DNA from: JBCBWG01 sp038523925
GTDB taxonomy: Bacteria > Pseudomonadota > Alphaproteobacteria > Rhizobiales > Hyphomicrobiaceae
Reading direction: 5' to 3'
Length of the DNA: 64,000 nt
NCBI GenBank assembly: GCA_038523925.1
Contig: JBCBIY010000002.1
Coordinates: 186,001 to 250,000, forward strand
Part shown: in pieces, positions 1 through 7,953 of the stretch
How positions within the stretch are numbered: the first letter of the stretch is position 1
How the letters are laid out: each line of letters starts with the position of its first letter
The notes under the pieces: generated by a model
What the model saw: only the letters and a program-made list of their open reading frames with translations
Told to the model about the DNA's origin: nothing
Databases searched by the model: none
Translations under genes and position numbers: made by a program

Positions 1-299
1 GCTACAACACCGTCGCGGACGTTTTGCGGACCGACACAGCCGCCGTGCTCGTCCCCTACGCAATCGGCGGCGAGACGGAACAGACCGACCGCGCCCACGC
101 GCTCGAACGCCTCGGCCGTGCCGCCGTTGTCACCGAGGAAGACTTGAACTCTGCGACCATGGCCGCGGCGATCGCGCGGGCGCTGGCAGCCCCCTCGCCG
201 CATCTCGAAATCAATCTTGATGGCGCCAGCACCAGCGCTGAGATCGTCGCCCGGCTCCTCGCCCGCCACCGCAACGACGCGCCGCTTTCGTCAGCCTGA
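1..299 (+). CDS. Glycosyltransferase family 28-type protein, C-terminal fragment
   Basis: The reading frame is open at the left edge of the window (first full codon at base 3), so only about the last 99 residues are present. The fragment begins GYNTVADVL and continues with PYAIGGETEQ and RAHALERLG. This pattern is typical of the C-terminal nucleotide-sugar binding half of MurG-like (GT28) glycosyltransferases, where a Gly-Tyr-Asn-Thr segment precedes a Pro-x-x-x-x-x-E-Q loop. The donor and acceptor cannot be read from this piece. It converges on the NlpC/P60 gene, and the two coding regions overlap by 9 bases at their 3' ends. Family assignment is likely; exact function is unknown. Confidence 0.75.
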   Translation, partial: YNTVADVLRTDTAAVLVPYAIGGETEQTDRAHALERLGRAAVVTEEDLNSATMAAAIARALAAPSPHLEINLDGASTSAEIVARLLARHRNDAPLSSA

Positions 300-1259
300 G
301 GCGGCCACGGTCGCTGGCAGCCGCCTGGCGCCGAGGAACGTCTCGCCCGCCTTCGCGATCCGCTTCGCAGCCGGTGAGAACGGCTCAATCACCGTCATCA
401 TGTGATGCGCGTTTGCGTGCAGCATCATCACCCCGTCGACCATGATGCCGACATGCCCCGTCCAGAAGACGAGATCGCCACGCTGCAACCCTTCGACATC
501 GCGCGCGTCGTCTGCGTCGAGCGCCGCCTGGACCTCATCGGCCGCGACCGCAATCTCGCCGAGCCGTTCAAACTGCATGTCGCTATCGCGCGGGCAGTCG
601 CGCATGCCGGCCGCGACCAGCGCCATCTGGACCAGACCGGAGCAGTCCACCCCAAGCCGGGTGTTGCCGCCCCAGAGATACGGCACATCGAGGAACTGCT
701 CAGCGACGGCGACGAAGTCACGCGCGGGCTTGGCGACTTCGGCGAGATGCCGTGCGAAGACGAAGCCGCCGTCTGCAATCGCGATGAAGTCACCGGAAAC
801 CTCGCCGAAGGTGGCGACCGCGTTCAGATGCAAGACGCCGAGCACGCGCGACTTCATGTTTGGCTCAGCGTAGCGGAACGTTGCCGGTGCGCGGACGCGG
901 TGCGTCGGCTGCGCGGGCGGTGGCAATAGGAGCCCGGCCGGCACGTAGCCTACGTAAGCATCGCGCGTGTTCTGGACCCAGGCCCAATCGCCGGCGACGT
1001 CAAACACGTCAACGACATCGCCGATCAACAGTTCGCTCTCCCGGGGGGAGGCTGCATCCGGTGTGCGATGCAGCGGCGCTGGATCGCGGCCGATGCAGGC
1101 GGCCTGAGGCGCCACAAACCGGTCCGCCTGCACCTTGCCCTGCAGACGCGCATCAGCCAGGTCCGCGCGAAACGCGTTGAGCCTGCGGTCAAGCTTGCCA
1201 GCCTCCGGCTTCGGGACCGGTGGCGGTTTCTGCGCGGCATCATCAGCAGCGTCCGACAC
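291..1259 (-). CDS. C40 family peptidase (NlpC/P60) with SH3-like domain
   Basis: About 322 residues. The C-terminal half is an NlpC/P60 cysteine peptidase domain: the catalytic Cys is in LGVDCSGLVQ, the catalytic His in RGDLVFWTGHVGI, and a further His lies in MMLHANAH. Ahead of it is an SH3b-like region (SELLIGDVVDVFDVAGDWAW, then YVGYVPAGL). Members of this family cleave gamma-D-Glu-diaminoacid bonds in cell-wall peptides. No signal peptide is visible, so it may act on imported muropeptides. The frame stays open upstream inside the aminopeptidase gene, but a GTG lies one base after the aminopeptidase stop codon. That arrangement fits translational coupling, so I place the start there. The pairing with an M17 aminopeptidase suggests turnover of peptides or muropeptides. 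Confidence 0.88.
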   Translation of the reverse strand: MSDAADDAAQKPPPVPKPEAGKLDRRLNAFRADLADARLQGKVQADRFVAPQAACIGRDPAPLHRTPDAASPRESELLIGDVVDVFDVAGDWAWVQNTRDAYVGYVPAGLLLPPPAQPTHRVRAPATFRYAEPNMKSRVLGVLHLNAVATFGEVSGDFIAIADGGFVFARHLAEVAKPARDFVAVAEQFLDVPYLWGGNTRLGVDCSGLVQMALVAAGMRDCPRDSDMQFERLGEIAVAADEVQAALDADDARDVEGLQRGDLVFWTGHVGIMVDGVMMLHANAHHMMTVIEPFSPAAKRIAKAGETFLGARRLPATVAASG

Positions 1260-1260
1260 G

Positions 1261-2673
1261 TCAGGCAGCCCTCGCAAACGCCTCAATCGCGTCGGCGACA
1301 GCGCGGGCTGATTGCACCTCGCCGCCCTTTGGACCGAGCGATCGGCGTGTCGGGCGCCAACCGTAAAGGTCGGCATGGGCGTAGACTTTTGCTTTGTCGA
1401 CAAAGCGCTTGAGGAACATCGCGGCCGTAATCGCGCCACCGAAGGGGCCGCTGGAGATGTTGTTGAGGTCGGCGACATCGCTTTCCAACAACTGGTCGTA
1501 ACCCGGCCAGAACGGCATCCGCCATACCGGGTCACCGATCTCCAACCCAGCGGTTTCGACCCGCCCGGCCCAGCTATCGTCGGTTGAGAAAAACGCCGGC
1601 AAATCGGTGCCGAGCGCAACGCGGGCTGCGCCCGTGAGCGTCGCGAACGTCATCATCAGATCAGGCGCGTCTTCGTCGGCCAGCGCAAGCGCATCGGCGA
1701 GCACGAGGCGGCCCTCCGCGTCCGTGTTGCCAATTTCGACGGAGAGCCCCTTCCGCGATGTGATGACATCGCCCGGCCGGAACGCATCGCCGGCGACGGC
1801 GTTCTCCGCGGTCGCGATGATCAGGCGGAGCCGGACCGGCATCTTGCGGGCCATGATCATATGGGCCGCGGCAAATGCAGCCGCAGCGCCGCCCATGTCC
1901 TTTTTCATCAGAAGCATTGCGGCGGCCGGCTTGATGTCGAGGCCGCCCGTGTCAAACGCGATCCCCTTGCCAACGAGCGTGATCTTAGGCGCCGTGCTGT
2001 CGCCCCACGTCAGGTCAACGAGCCGCGGCGGCCGCGTGCTCGCACGGCCAACGGCTGCGAGCAACGGAAACGCATCAGCGAACGCGCCGTCTTCGCCGCG
2101 ATGCACGACCACTTCAGCGCCATGCGCCCGCGCGAGACCTGCAACGGCGTCCGCGATCTCCTGCGGACCGAGATCGTTTGCCGGAGTGTTGATCATATCG
2201 CGACCGGCATGCACGGCGGCGACGGTCGCGCGGACGCGGTCAGCATCAGCGCCATCGGGCATCAAAAGCCGTGGCCGCGACCGATCACCGTTGCGATACT
2301 TTTCAAACCGGTACGCGCCGAGACCCCACGCAATCGCCGCGAGCGTTGGATCATCGCCGTCGTCCTGCAACCGCCAATCCCCGGCTGGCAACAGGCTCGG
2401 CGCGCGTCCGAGGTTCAGTGTGTTCGGTCCGCAGGGGTCGCCGCTGCCAGCCTTGCCAAGCCCGAACAAGCCGCCCGTCAACGCCCCTTCCGCGCCCGAC
2501 AGCGGCAGCCAGGTCCCGCGACTGCTCTTAAAACCGTTCTCAGCCGCCCACCGCGCCGTCGCCCCATCGGGCAACGACGCGCCGTTGTCTTCCGAGCGCG
2601 TCATACACTTGAGCGGACGGGCACCGTCGGCGGCTTCAGGTCCGGCGAAGACATCATCGAGCTCAGGGATCAT
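1261..2673 (-). CDS. Leucyl aminopeptidase family (M17) metallopeptidase
   Basis: The protein is 470 residues, normal for an M17 enzyme. The M17 signature NTDAEGRL is at residues 316-323. The metal and catalytic lysine region GKGIAFDTGGLDIKP is near 236-250 and MKKDMGGAA near 256. The N-terminal 150 residues are the usual poorly conserved regulatory domain. It should be a cytoplasmic two-metal (Zn or Mn) hexameric aminopeptidase releasing N-terminal residues from peptides. The ATG at 2673 has a purine-rich stretch just upstream. The next gene downstream is the C40 peptidase, one base away. PepA and PepB subfamilies cannot be separated by eye, so no symbol is given. Confidence 0.93.
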   Translation of the reverse strand: MIPELDDVFAGPEAADGARPLKCMTRSEDNGASLPDGATARWAAENGFKSSRGTWLPLSGAEGALTGGLFGLGKAGSGDPCGPNTLNLGRAPSLLPAGDWRLQDDGDDPTLAAIAWGLGAYRFEKYRNGDRSRPRLLMPDGADADRVRATVAAVHAGRDMINTPANDLGPQEIADAVAGLARAHGAEVVVHRGEDGAFADAFPLLAAVGRASTRPPRLVDLTWGDSTAPKITLVGKGIAFDTGGLDIKPAAAMLLMKKDMGGAAAAFAAAHMIMARKMPVRLRLIIATAENAVAGDAFRPGDVITSRKGLSVEIGNTDAEGRLVLADALALADEDAPDLMMTFATLTGAARVALGTDLPAFFSTDDSWAGRVETAGLEIGDPVWRMPFWPGYDQLLESDVADLNNISSGPFGGAITAAMFLKRFVDKAKVYAHADLYGWRPTRRSLGPKGGEVQSARAVADAIEAFARAA

Positions 2674-2824
2674 CGGGTTTCTCTCGTGTTGCTCATGGGT
2701 CAGAACCTACATCATCGTTCGCCAGATTGTCCGCACGTGATCAAAGTTAAGCGTTTGTTGACCGCTGTCCCACACCGTCAGTGCTGAAACCGAATCATGC
2801 GGCCAGATGCGGGCGGGACCACAT

Positions 2825-3697
2825 ATGACAATCGATAGCAGGCAGCCGAAGTTCAACCGTTTCGGCCTCGCCGGCGTGATTGCGGCAACGCTTGCGCTCG
2901 GTGCTTGCGCGCAATCGGGCGCCGATCTTTCGGCCGCGCTGAACGAGGCGCCGCCCGCTGCCGGTACGGATCCGGCGCTCACGCAGACGCCGCTACAAAA
3001 GGCGACGGGCTACTGGGAAAAGCGCTACCAGAAACAGCCCCATAACGCGACTGCGGCGCTCAGCTACGCAAAGAACCTGAAGGCGCTCGGAGACAAGCGC
3101 CGGTCGTTCGCCGTGCTGCAGCAGGCAGCAATGTTCAACGCGCAACACAAGGGCATAGCGTCGGAGTACGGACGGCTCGCGCTGGAGTTCAATCAGGTCC
3201 GACTGGCCAACCGATTGCTCACGCTTGCCTACGATCCGGCGAAGCCTGACTGGCGTGTTCTGTCGGCACGCGGTGTCGCGCTTGGCAAGCTCGGCGACTA
3301 CAAGAACGCCGTCGACGTCCTCACAAAAGCGCGCGCGCTCGCGCCTGACCGGTCCTCCGTCGCCAACAATCTCGCGATGGCCTACGTCGCAATGGGCGAG
3401 CCCGCTAAGGCCGAACCGATCCTGCGCTCGTTTGCGCTCGGCAAGGACGCGACGCCGCGGATGCGGAAAAACCTCGCGCTCGTCCTCGGCCTGCAGGGCC
3501 GCTACACCGAGGCTAAGGCGCTCGCAGCGCAGGACGGCTCATCAGCCGATGCCTACAAGCAGATCGATCAGGTCCGCCGCATGGTGCGCCTGCCTGAAAA
3601 ATCGCTGCCGGGTTCGGTCGCTGCAGCCCCGGCGCTGAAGCCTGCCTCCACTCCCGCAGCCCCGCGCGGGCGCACGACGACCGCCGCGACTTACTAA
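2825..3697 (+). CDS. Tetratricopeptide-repeat lipoprotein
   Basis: About 290 residues. An N-terminal hydrophobic stretch ends in the lipobox LALGAC, followed by QSGAD, so it is probably a lipoprotein anchored in the envelope. The body has TPR-like helical pairs: an ATAALSYAKNLKALGD segment, a RVLSARGVALGKLGDYKNA segment and a VANNLAMAYVAMGEPAKAEP segment. The layout resembles TadD-like assembly lipoproteins of Flp pili and related secretion systems, but no tad genes are in the window, so that link is only a suggestion. The tail is Pro/Ala-rich and low-complexity. An in-frame ATG lies 18 bases upstream at 2807; the second ATG gives a more usual signal peptide and is used here. Confidence 0.82.
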   Translation: MTIDSRQPKFNRFGLAGVIAATLALGACAQSGADLSAALNEAPPAAGTDPALTQTPLQKATGYWEKRYQKQPHNATAALSYAKNLKALGDKRRSFAVLQQAAMFNAQHKGIASEYGRLALEFNQVRLANRLLTLAYDPAKPDWRVLSARGVALGKLGDYKNAVDVLTKARALAPDRSSVANNLAMAYVAMGEPAKAEPILRSFALGKDATPRMRKNLALVLGLQGRYTEAKALAAQDGSSADAYKQIDQVRRMVRLPEKSLPGSVAAAPALKPASTPAAPRGRTTTAATY

Positions 3698-3720
3698 GGC
3701 GGTTCCGCTGAAGCTTTTTG

Positions 3721-3784
3721 GTTCACGGCGCGCACCGGCCTGATGGCGTGCGCCTCCACAGGGGCGGCGCTTGCGCCGGGCCGC
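3721..3784. repeat. 64-bp direct repeat, copy 1
   Basis: First of two copies, beginning gttcacggcgcgcaccggcc. It matches the second copy at 62 of 64 positions. The 3' part can fold: GGCG and CGCC flank a short loop in ggcggcgcttgcgccggg. Its function is unknown. It could be a short intergenic repeat family element or part of a structured transcript. Confidence 0.85.
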
Positions 3785-3837
3785 GGTCGCGGCCTTTGCA
3801 GAGACCAGGTTCGTCCGTCACCGACTTTGAGACGGTT

Positions 3838-3901
3838 GTTCACGGCGCGCACCGGCCTGATGGCCTGCGCCTCCACAAGGGCGGCGCTTGCGCCGGGCCG
3901 C
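3838..3901. repeat. 64-bp direct repeat, copy 2
   Basis: Second copy, 117 bases downstream of the first, with two substitutions (G to C in the middle, G to A near the hairpin). The sequence after both copies also shares a short ggcc-cttt-like end, so the ancestral unit may have been slightly longer. Confidence 0.85.
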
Positions 3902-4016
3902 ACGGGCGGCCCTTTGGTTGCCCTGCCACCGGCCACGCTTGTCACCGCTCAGCATCGCAATCCCCGTCGCGATGATCTAGACCGGTCTCATCACACCTGA
4001 ACGGAGGATGAGGCCC

Positions 4017-4424
4017 ATGGAGATCATCAAAGCGAACGCGCGGCCATCGGCCAAAGCCAACGCCGACTATTTCGGCGGCGACGTCTACCAGGACCCGATC
4101 TATCAGCCGGATGAGCCGGCGCGCGCCCGCTCGCTGCGCGTGACCTTCATGCCGGGCGGCCGGACGAACTGGCATACGCATCCGCTCGGACAAACGCTCT
4201 ACGTGCTCTCAGGCGTTGGCCGCATCCAGAAGGAAGGCGAGCCGGTCATTGAGATTCGCGAAGGCGACACGGTGTGGATCCCACCCGGCGAAAAGCATTG
4301 GCACGGTGCGGCGCCTGACCGGATGATGGTGCACATCGCGATCCAGGAAGCGCTCGACGGCAGCAACATCACCTGGCTCGAAGCCGTCGCCGACGAGGAC
4401 TATGCGGCGGCGCCAACCGGCTAA
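4017..4424 (+). CDS. Small cupin-domain protein
   Basis: 135 residues forming a single cupin barrel. Motif 1 is TNWHTHPLGQTLYVLSG (two His, one Gln in the usual Glu position) and motif 2 is PPGEKHWHGAAP. This metal-binding pattern is shared by small carboxymuconolactone-type cupins and by (R)-mandelonitrile lyase-like cupins. The reaction cannot be assigned. A strong GGAGG at 4003-4007 sits nine bases before the ATG at 4017, which favours this start over the ATG at 4008 that overlaps the end of the site. The gene ends at a clear bidirectional terminator. Confidence 0.88.
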   Translation: MEIIKANARPSAKANADYFGGDVYQDPIYQPDEPARARSLRVTFMPGGRTNWHTHPLGQTLYVLSGVGRIQKEGEPVIEIREGDTVWIPPGEKHWHGAAPDRMMVHIAIQEALDGSNITWLEAVADEDYAAAPTG

Positions 4425-4460
4425 TCGACCGCCCGGCGGCCGCGCCCGCCAACACAAAAA

Positions 4461-4486
4461 ATCCCGCGCTCGGGGGAGCGCGGGAT
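4461..4486. terminator. Bidirectional rho-independent terminator
   Basis: A perfect 10-bp inverted repeat (atcccgcgct / agcgcgggat) with a six-base loop. It is preceded by six A residues and followed by gatttt. Lying between the convergent cupin gene and the small minus-strand gene, it can stop transcription from both sides. Confidence 0.9.
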
Positions 4487-4542
4487 GATTTTCGTCTGGA
4501 CGTTACGCGTAACGAGAGCGCTTACGTTTTACGCAACACGGC

Positions 4543-4887
4543 TTAATAACGAAACGAACGGACACGCATAACTTCGCAACGCGCGAGCGGGTTCAGGCCT
4601 GCACGCTTCCGGAACCGCAGCTTGTTGCGGCACTGACGCAGAGCGCGGCGACAAGCCGGACGCCGGCGGCCGGCGAATCCAACACCGCGGGTCCGGGGGA
4701 CGCGCGTCCCGATCACGGTGATGCCGCGAGCAACACACCGGAAGTCGCGGAAACGAACCGGCTCTACACCCGAAGACGTTGTCTTGTGAGCGGCGGCGGC
4801 AGGCTTCAGGCCGGGCATGGCCGATGCCTGAAGGCTGAAGGCGCCGAGACCGGTGACGAGGGCAGCGAGGGCAACGATGAGCTTCAT
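4543..4887 (-). CDS. Small secreted arginine-rich protein with four cysteines
   Basis: 114 residues, not recognised. The N-terminus MKLIVALAALVTGLGAFSL followed by QASA is a clean Sec signal peptide with cleavage near residue 23. The mature part is about 90 residues, very rich in Arg, with four Cys (in FRC, PAC, RQC and ARC contexts) that could form two disulfides in the periplasm. The start is supported by AGGAGAGAGATC directly before the ATG. Codon choice looks like that of its neighbours. The high positive charge would suit binding to nucleic acid, lipopolysaccharide or cell wall, but nothing here proves a role. Confidence 0.75.
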   Translation of the reverse strand: MKLIVALAALVTGLGAFSLQASAMPGLKPAAAAHKTTSSGVEPVRFRDFRCVARGITVIGTRVPRTRGVGFAGRRRPACRRALRQCRNKLRFRKRAGLNPLARCEVMRVRSFRY

Positions 4888-5074
4888 GATCTCTCTCCTC
4901 TGATGCATCCTTCGCGTATCGTCGGTTGGCGATGTTTCGCTCAGCCCGGCGCCGCGAACGCCAACACTCATGACCGAGCGGCCATGAACTGATCCTGAAC
5001 GGATCGTTGGCAAACGTTGAGGTTTCAGTCGGCCCGCGCTGCCGCTCGTCGGGACAGGCTCGGTGGCCTGCCGA

Positions 5075-5105
5075 GATCGGCACCCGATGGCGTTGGGCGC
5101 CGATC
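5075..5105 (-). terminator. Hairpin downstream of the 803-residue protein gene
   Basis: GATCGGC and GCCGATC arms form a 7-bp stem, with CCC/GGG pairing inside, 20-50 bases after the stop codon of the upstream minus-strand gene. No T-run follows, so it may be a weak terminator or an RNA-stabilising hairpin. Confidence 0.45.
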
Positions 5106-5124
5106 CCAGTCCGTTGGACGCCGC

Positions 5125-7536
5125 CTACGCGACCATGTCTTCCTCGGTGGCAGCCTTCTCGATGTCCGCCGCCGGCAGGATGGGCTGGACCGTCTCCGCT
5201 GCCGGTGTTGGCGCACTGGCCGGTGCGGGTGTGCCGGCAGAAAGTTCGGCCATTTCCGCGAGCGCCAGGTCCACGTCCGTATCGCGCGCGTCGCCGTAGG
5301 CGAGCGCACCCGTCTCAGCGGCCTGCATCAGGGCTGCCAGCGGATCGGCGCTTGCAGCGGCCGCCGCCGTGCCGACGGTGAACGCGACCGTCGAGGTCTC
5401 GATCGGCGTGCCACCGGCGTTCGGCTGCGGGAACACCTCGAGCTTGATCTCAGCGTCGCCGGCGCCAAGCTCCATGCCCTGCCAATAGTCGCCGTTCGTG
5501 TTGTCGCCGAAGAGCGCATACGGCGAGACGTTCTCGACGCGGAACTGGTCGCCCATGGTGAGCTTGACGCTTCCGATATCGCCCGTGTCGCCTGTCGGCA
5601 CGGCCGCCAGTGAGACAAGCTTGCCGGCAACGTCAGCGGGATCAATCGTGTCCCCCGGCGCGATCTCGGTGATGACCTCGTCCGTGGCGGTGTCGACGAG
5701 GTAGAGTTTTAGGAGTGACGCGCTGCCGGGGTCCGAACCGCCGTCGTTGCCGATCGTCGTCACTTGGGCCGAGCCGATCTCGTTGTTGGAGCTATCCAGG
5801 AACGATGCGCCGATCGTCAGCGGTCCTTCCGGCAACGTGCCCGGCTGGATGTCCTGGCCGAAGTCGCCAAACATCGCATACGGCGCGACGCCTTCAATGC
5901 GGACGTTTTCGCCATTGAGGCTCAACCCCACGCGCGCCACGCCCTCCAAGCCGTCCGGCGGCACGACCTCGATGGAGACACCCTCGAGATTGGAGGGATC
6001 GATGCTTGATCCATCCTTCAACTCGGCGATGCGTTCGTCGGTGGCGGCATCGATCAGGAAGAACTTTGCGCCATCGCCGGCGCCTGGGTTTCCGGGATCT
6101 GGATCAGGCGTCGGATCGGGGTCAGGCGTCGGATCCGGATCAGGCGTTGGATCAGGATCGGGGTCCGGTTGCGAGGCCGCCGGCTGCGACAACGGCTGAT
6201 CGTCGTTCCGCGACGGCGTCGTGCCGGGCGCAATGGTAATGTTGTCGATGATCGTGTTTTTGGACCGGCCGAAGATCGTGACGCTGTTCTCGCCTTCGTC
6301 CAGTTCGATGTTCGTCGGCGACTTCTGATGGTTGACGTCGAACGTCGTCCCCCACTTGTCGCCGAACTCCTCGAACGGCATGCCACTCGCAAACACCTTC
6401 TGTGGCGGCCCGCCGTTGACGCTCACAAACACGTCGTTCGCCTCGTCGCCGCGCGCGTCAAACCCCTCCTTAGTCCGCGCCATTTCGATCGCGAGCGCAA
6501 ACGTGCCGGCCTCTTCGACATTGAACGTGTAAGTGAGCCCGCTGTCCTCAAGCGGCTTGCTGTTGCCGTAGAGGTTCGGGCCGTCCCAACGGTAGTAGTT
6601 GTCGCCATCGAAGCCGCTGATCTTGGTCTCGGCCTTCCAGTCCCCCGTCGCAGCCGCCATCTCCGAGTCAAAGTGGAAGACACCGTTCTCGTTAGCTTCG
6701 TAGACGGTCTTCGAAGGATCAGGGTTTGGCGCTGGATCGGGGTCGGGACCTGGATCAACCGGCCCGCCGTTGTCATCAAAAATACCGGACTCTTCGAAGT
6801 AGGCCTTCGCCTGCTCTGGCGTTCCCGTCTCGTTGCCCGTGAGCGCGTAGAGCATCATGCCGGCGTCAGACGGATCGTTTGGCTTATCGTTTCCGCCGGC
6901 CTCCTTCATGATTTCGCGGGCCTCCTGGACCAGCGGCTCATCGGACTGGTCCATCCATGACCAGTTCGAGTTGAAGAATCCCTTCTGGTTGTTGTTGCCG
7001 TCGTTCTGATCTTTGATCTCGACCTGCGTAACGTCAGGAAAGTCTTCAGCGATATCGTCCCACGTCCGCGCGACGTCGACGCCCGGTAGATTCGTTTCGT
7101 TGAAATTCTCGTTCCAGGCCGAGTGCGACAGCAGCGTCAGGTTTTTATGATTGGCCGGATCGGTCTGATCGAGCGCGCGATAAACCGCCTCCATCGGCCC
7201 ACCTTCGATAAGCAGCACCTTTTGGCCGGAGTTCAGAATTTCGACCAGCTTCTCCGTGGTACCGGAGACGTCGTCCTGATAATTGAACGCGTCGAGCCCA
7301 AGCTTCTTGGCAAACTCTCCGCCCTGGTCCAGCCTCTCCTCACGCGCGCTAAAACTCGGATTAGTAAGATTGTTCCCATATAGAAGCGTCGTTTTATCCG
7401 CGACACCGCCAGCCTTCGCCAGCAACGCGGCAATCGGGACAGCGGCGATATCGTCAGGGTCGTAATTGTTGCCGTCGAAGTGAAAGACGATTTGGTCGGC
7501 ATTTGCCGCCAGTGAGCCTGGTGCGGGCTGGTTCAT
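5125..7536 (-). CDS. 803-residue multidomain extracellular-type protein with Asp-Pro linkers
   Basis: Not a recognised named gene. Visible domains: (1) residues 15-250, resembling a nucleoside-hydrolase/DUF1593-like fold, with a DGNNYDPDDIAA segment in the position of the N-terminal Asp-rich metal loop and LLIEGGPMEAVYRAL resembling the GPLTN motif; (2) an Asp-Pro linker at 260-275; (3) a beta-sandwich, carbohydrate-binding-like domain at 285-440; (4) a longer (TPDPDP)n linker at 457-482; (5) two copies of a roughly 105-residue domain at 490-597 and 608-722, each opening with F/Y-L-I/V-D-A/T-A-T-D-E and carrying PYA-M/L-FGD; (6) an Ala/Pro-rich acidic tail. There is no signal peptide; the composition is acidic and cysteine-free, as in type I secretion substrates, but no RTX repeats are seen. 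The ATG at 7536 has GGGGA upstream and is preferred to a TTG at 7557. Confidence 0.8.
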   Translation of the reverse strand: MNQPAPGSLAANADQIVFHFDGNNYDPDDIAAVPIAALLAKAGGVADKTTLLYGNNLTNPSFSAREERLDQGGEFAKKLGLDAFNYQDDVSGTTEKLVEILNSGQKVLLIEGGPMEAVYRALDQTDPANHKNLTLLSHSAWNENFNETNLPGVDVARTWDDIAEDFPDVTQVEIKDQNDGNNNQKGFFNSNWSWMDQSDEPLVQEAREIMKEAGGNDKPNDPSDAGMMLYALTGNETGTPEQAKAYFEESGIFDDNGGPVDPGPDPDPAPNPDPSKTVYEANENGVFHFDSEMAAATGDWKAETKISGFDGDNYYRWDGPNLYGNSKPLEDSGLTYTFNVEEAGTFALAIEMARTKEGFDARGDEANDVFVSVNGGPPQKVFASGMPFEEFGDKWGTTFDVNHQKSPTNIELDEGENSVTIFGRSKNTIIDNITIAPGTTPSRNDDQPLSQPAASQPDPDPDPTPDPDPTPDPDPTPDPDPGNPGAGDGAKFFLIDAATDERIAELKDGSSIDPSNLEGVSIEVVPPDGLEGVARVGLSLNGENVRIEGVAPYAMFGDFGQDIQPGTLPEGPLTIGASFLDSSNNEIGSAQVTTIGNDGGSDPGSASLLKLYLVDTATDEVITEIAPGDTIDPADVAGKLVSLAAVPTGDTGDIGSVKLTMGDQFRVENVSPYALFGDNTNGDYWQGMELGAGDAEIKLEVFPQPNAGGTPIETSTVAFTVGTAAAAASADPLAALMQAAETGALAYGDARDTDVDLALAEMAELSAGTPAPASAPTPAAETVQPILPAADIEKAATEEDMVA
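6091..6168 (-). repeat. In-gene tandem repeat encoding the (TPDPDP)n linker
   Basis: Degenerate 18-base units (gatcnggntcaggcgtcg-like on the plus strand) encode about four Pro-Asp/Thr-Pro hexapeptides. The third-position changes between units suggest old duplication, but such arrays can still change copy number. Confidence 0.8.
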
Positions 7537-7686
7537 TTTTGTGCTTCCCCGTTTCAAACGATTTGGTCGTCGTCAGCCGGATGGCGCCCTTCAGACAAGC
7601 TGCAAAGCGCATCCGCCCAACTGAGCTGAGGAATTTTTGCGCGTGAAATGTGACGGCGAAAAAGGCGGCCGCTTGAATTCTCAGCG

Positions 7687-7717
7687 ATTATAAACGGGGC
7701 CAAAACCAAGCGATCAA
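7687..7717 (-). promoter_or_regulatory. Possible sigma-70-type promoter for the 803-residue protein
   Basis: On the minus strand TATAAT (7687-7692) is preceded by TTGATC (7712-7717) with 19 bases between. The -10 is a perfect match but the spacing is long. It would give a leader of about 140 bases. Confidence 0.35.
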
Positions 7718-7898
7718 AGTGAATGCGTACGCGCCGTCATGATTTTCAAATGCAGCTTCGGGTTTATGCTGACCGTTTTCAGTGCGATGGGCCGTGCAAT
7801 GCTGTTGCCTTGACGCATCGCTTTTCGCATTTCTGACTGCAAGCAAGGCTTGCAACGCTTCTGCTGCAAACGCGCTCGTAGGTGTTGACCCGCGCATG

Positions 7899-7932
7899 AA
7901 AAAACCGGCCAGGCGTCCGCGCCCGACCGGTC
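7899..7932 (-). terminator. Rho-independent terminator of the dehydratase gene
   Basis: ACCGG/CCGGT outer and GGCG/CGCC inner arms form an interrupted stem. On the minus strand it is followed by a run of six T residues, 22 bases after the stop codon. Confidence 0.8.
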
Positions 7933-7953
7933 TCACGTCACGCCGCGATGCAA

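Larger units (their letters stand above)
3698..4016. other. Intergenic region with a duplicated 64-bp sequence
   Basis: This stretch of about 319 bases lies between the TPR lipoprotein and the cupin gene, both on the plus strand. It contains two copies of a 64-base sequence with a 117-base period (listed separately) and, near 4003-4007, the GGAGG ribosome-binding site of the cupin gene. Short open frames exist on both strands because the repeat period is a multiple of three, but none has a convincing start or a recognisable protein. Confidence 0.7.
7537..7953. other. 417-bp intergenic region
   Basis: Lies between two minus-strand genes. It holds the terminator of the dehydratase gene (7899-7932) and a possible promoter for the 803-residue protein gene (7687-7717). 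The rest is less GC-rich than the flanks and shows no convincing coding frame. Confidence 0.6.

Noticed and set aside
1607..2740. 377-codon plus-strand frame antisense to the M17 peptidase
   Set aside because: Serine/arginine/alanine-rich with no domain; it mirrors a clear aminopeptidase.
3718..3975. 85-codon frames (two on the plus strand, one on the minus) within the repeat region
   Set aside because: They exist because the repeat period is a multiple of three. No start, conservation or composition supports translation.
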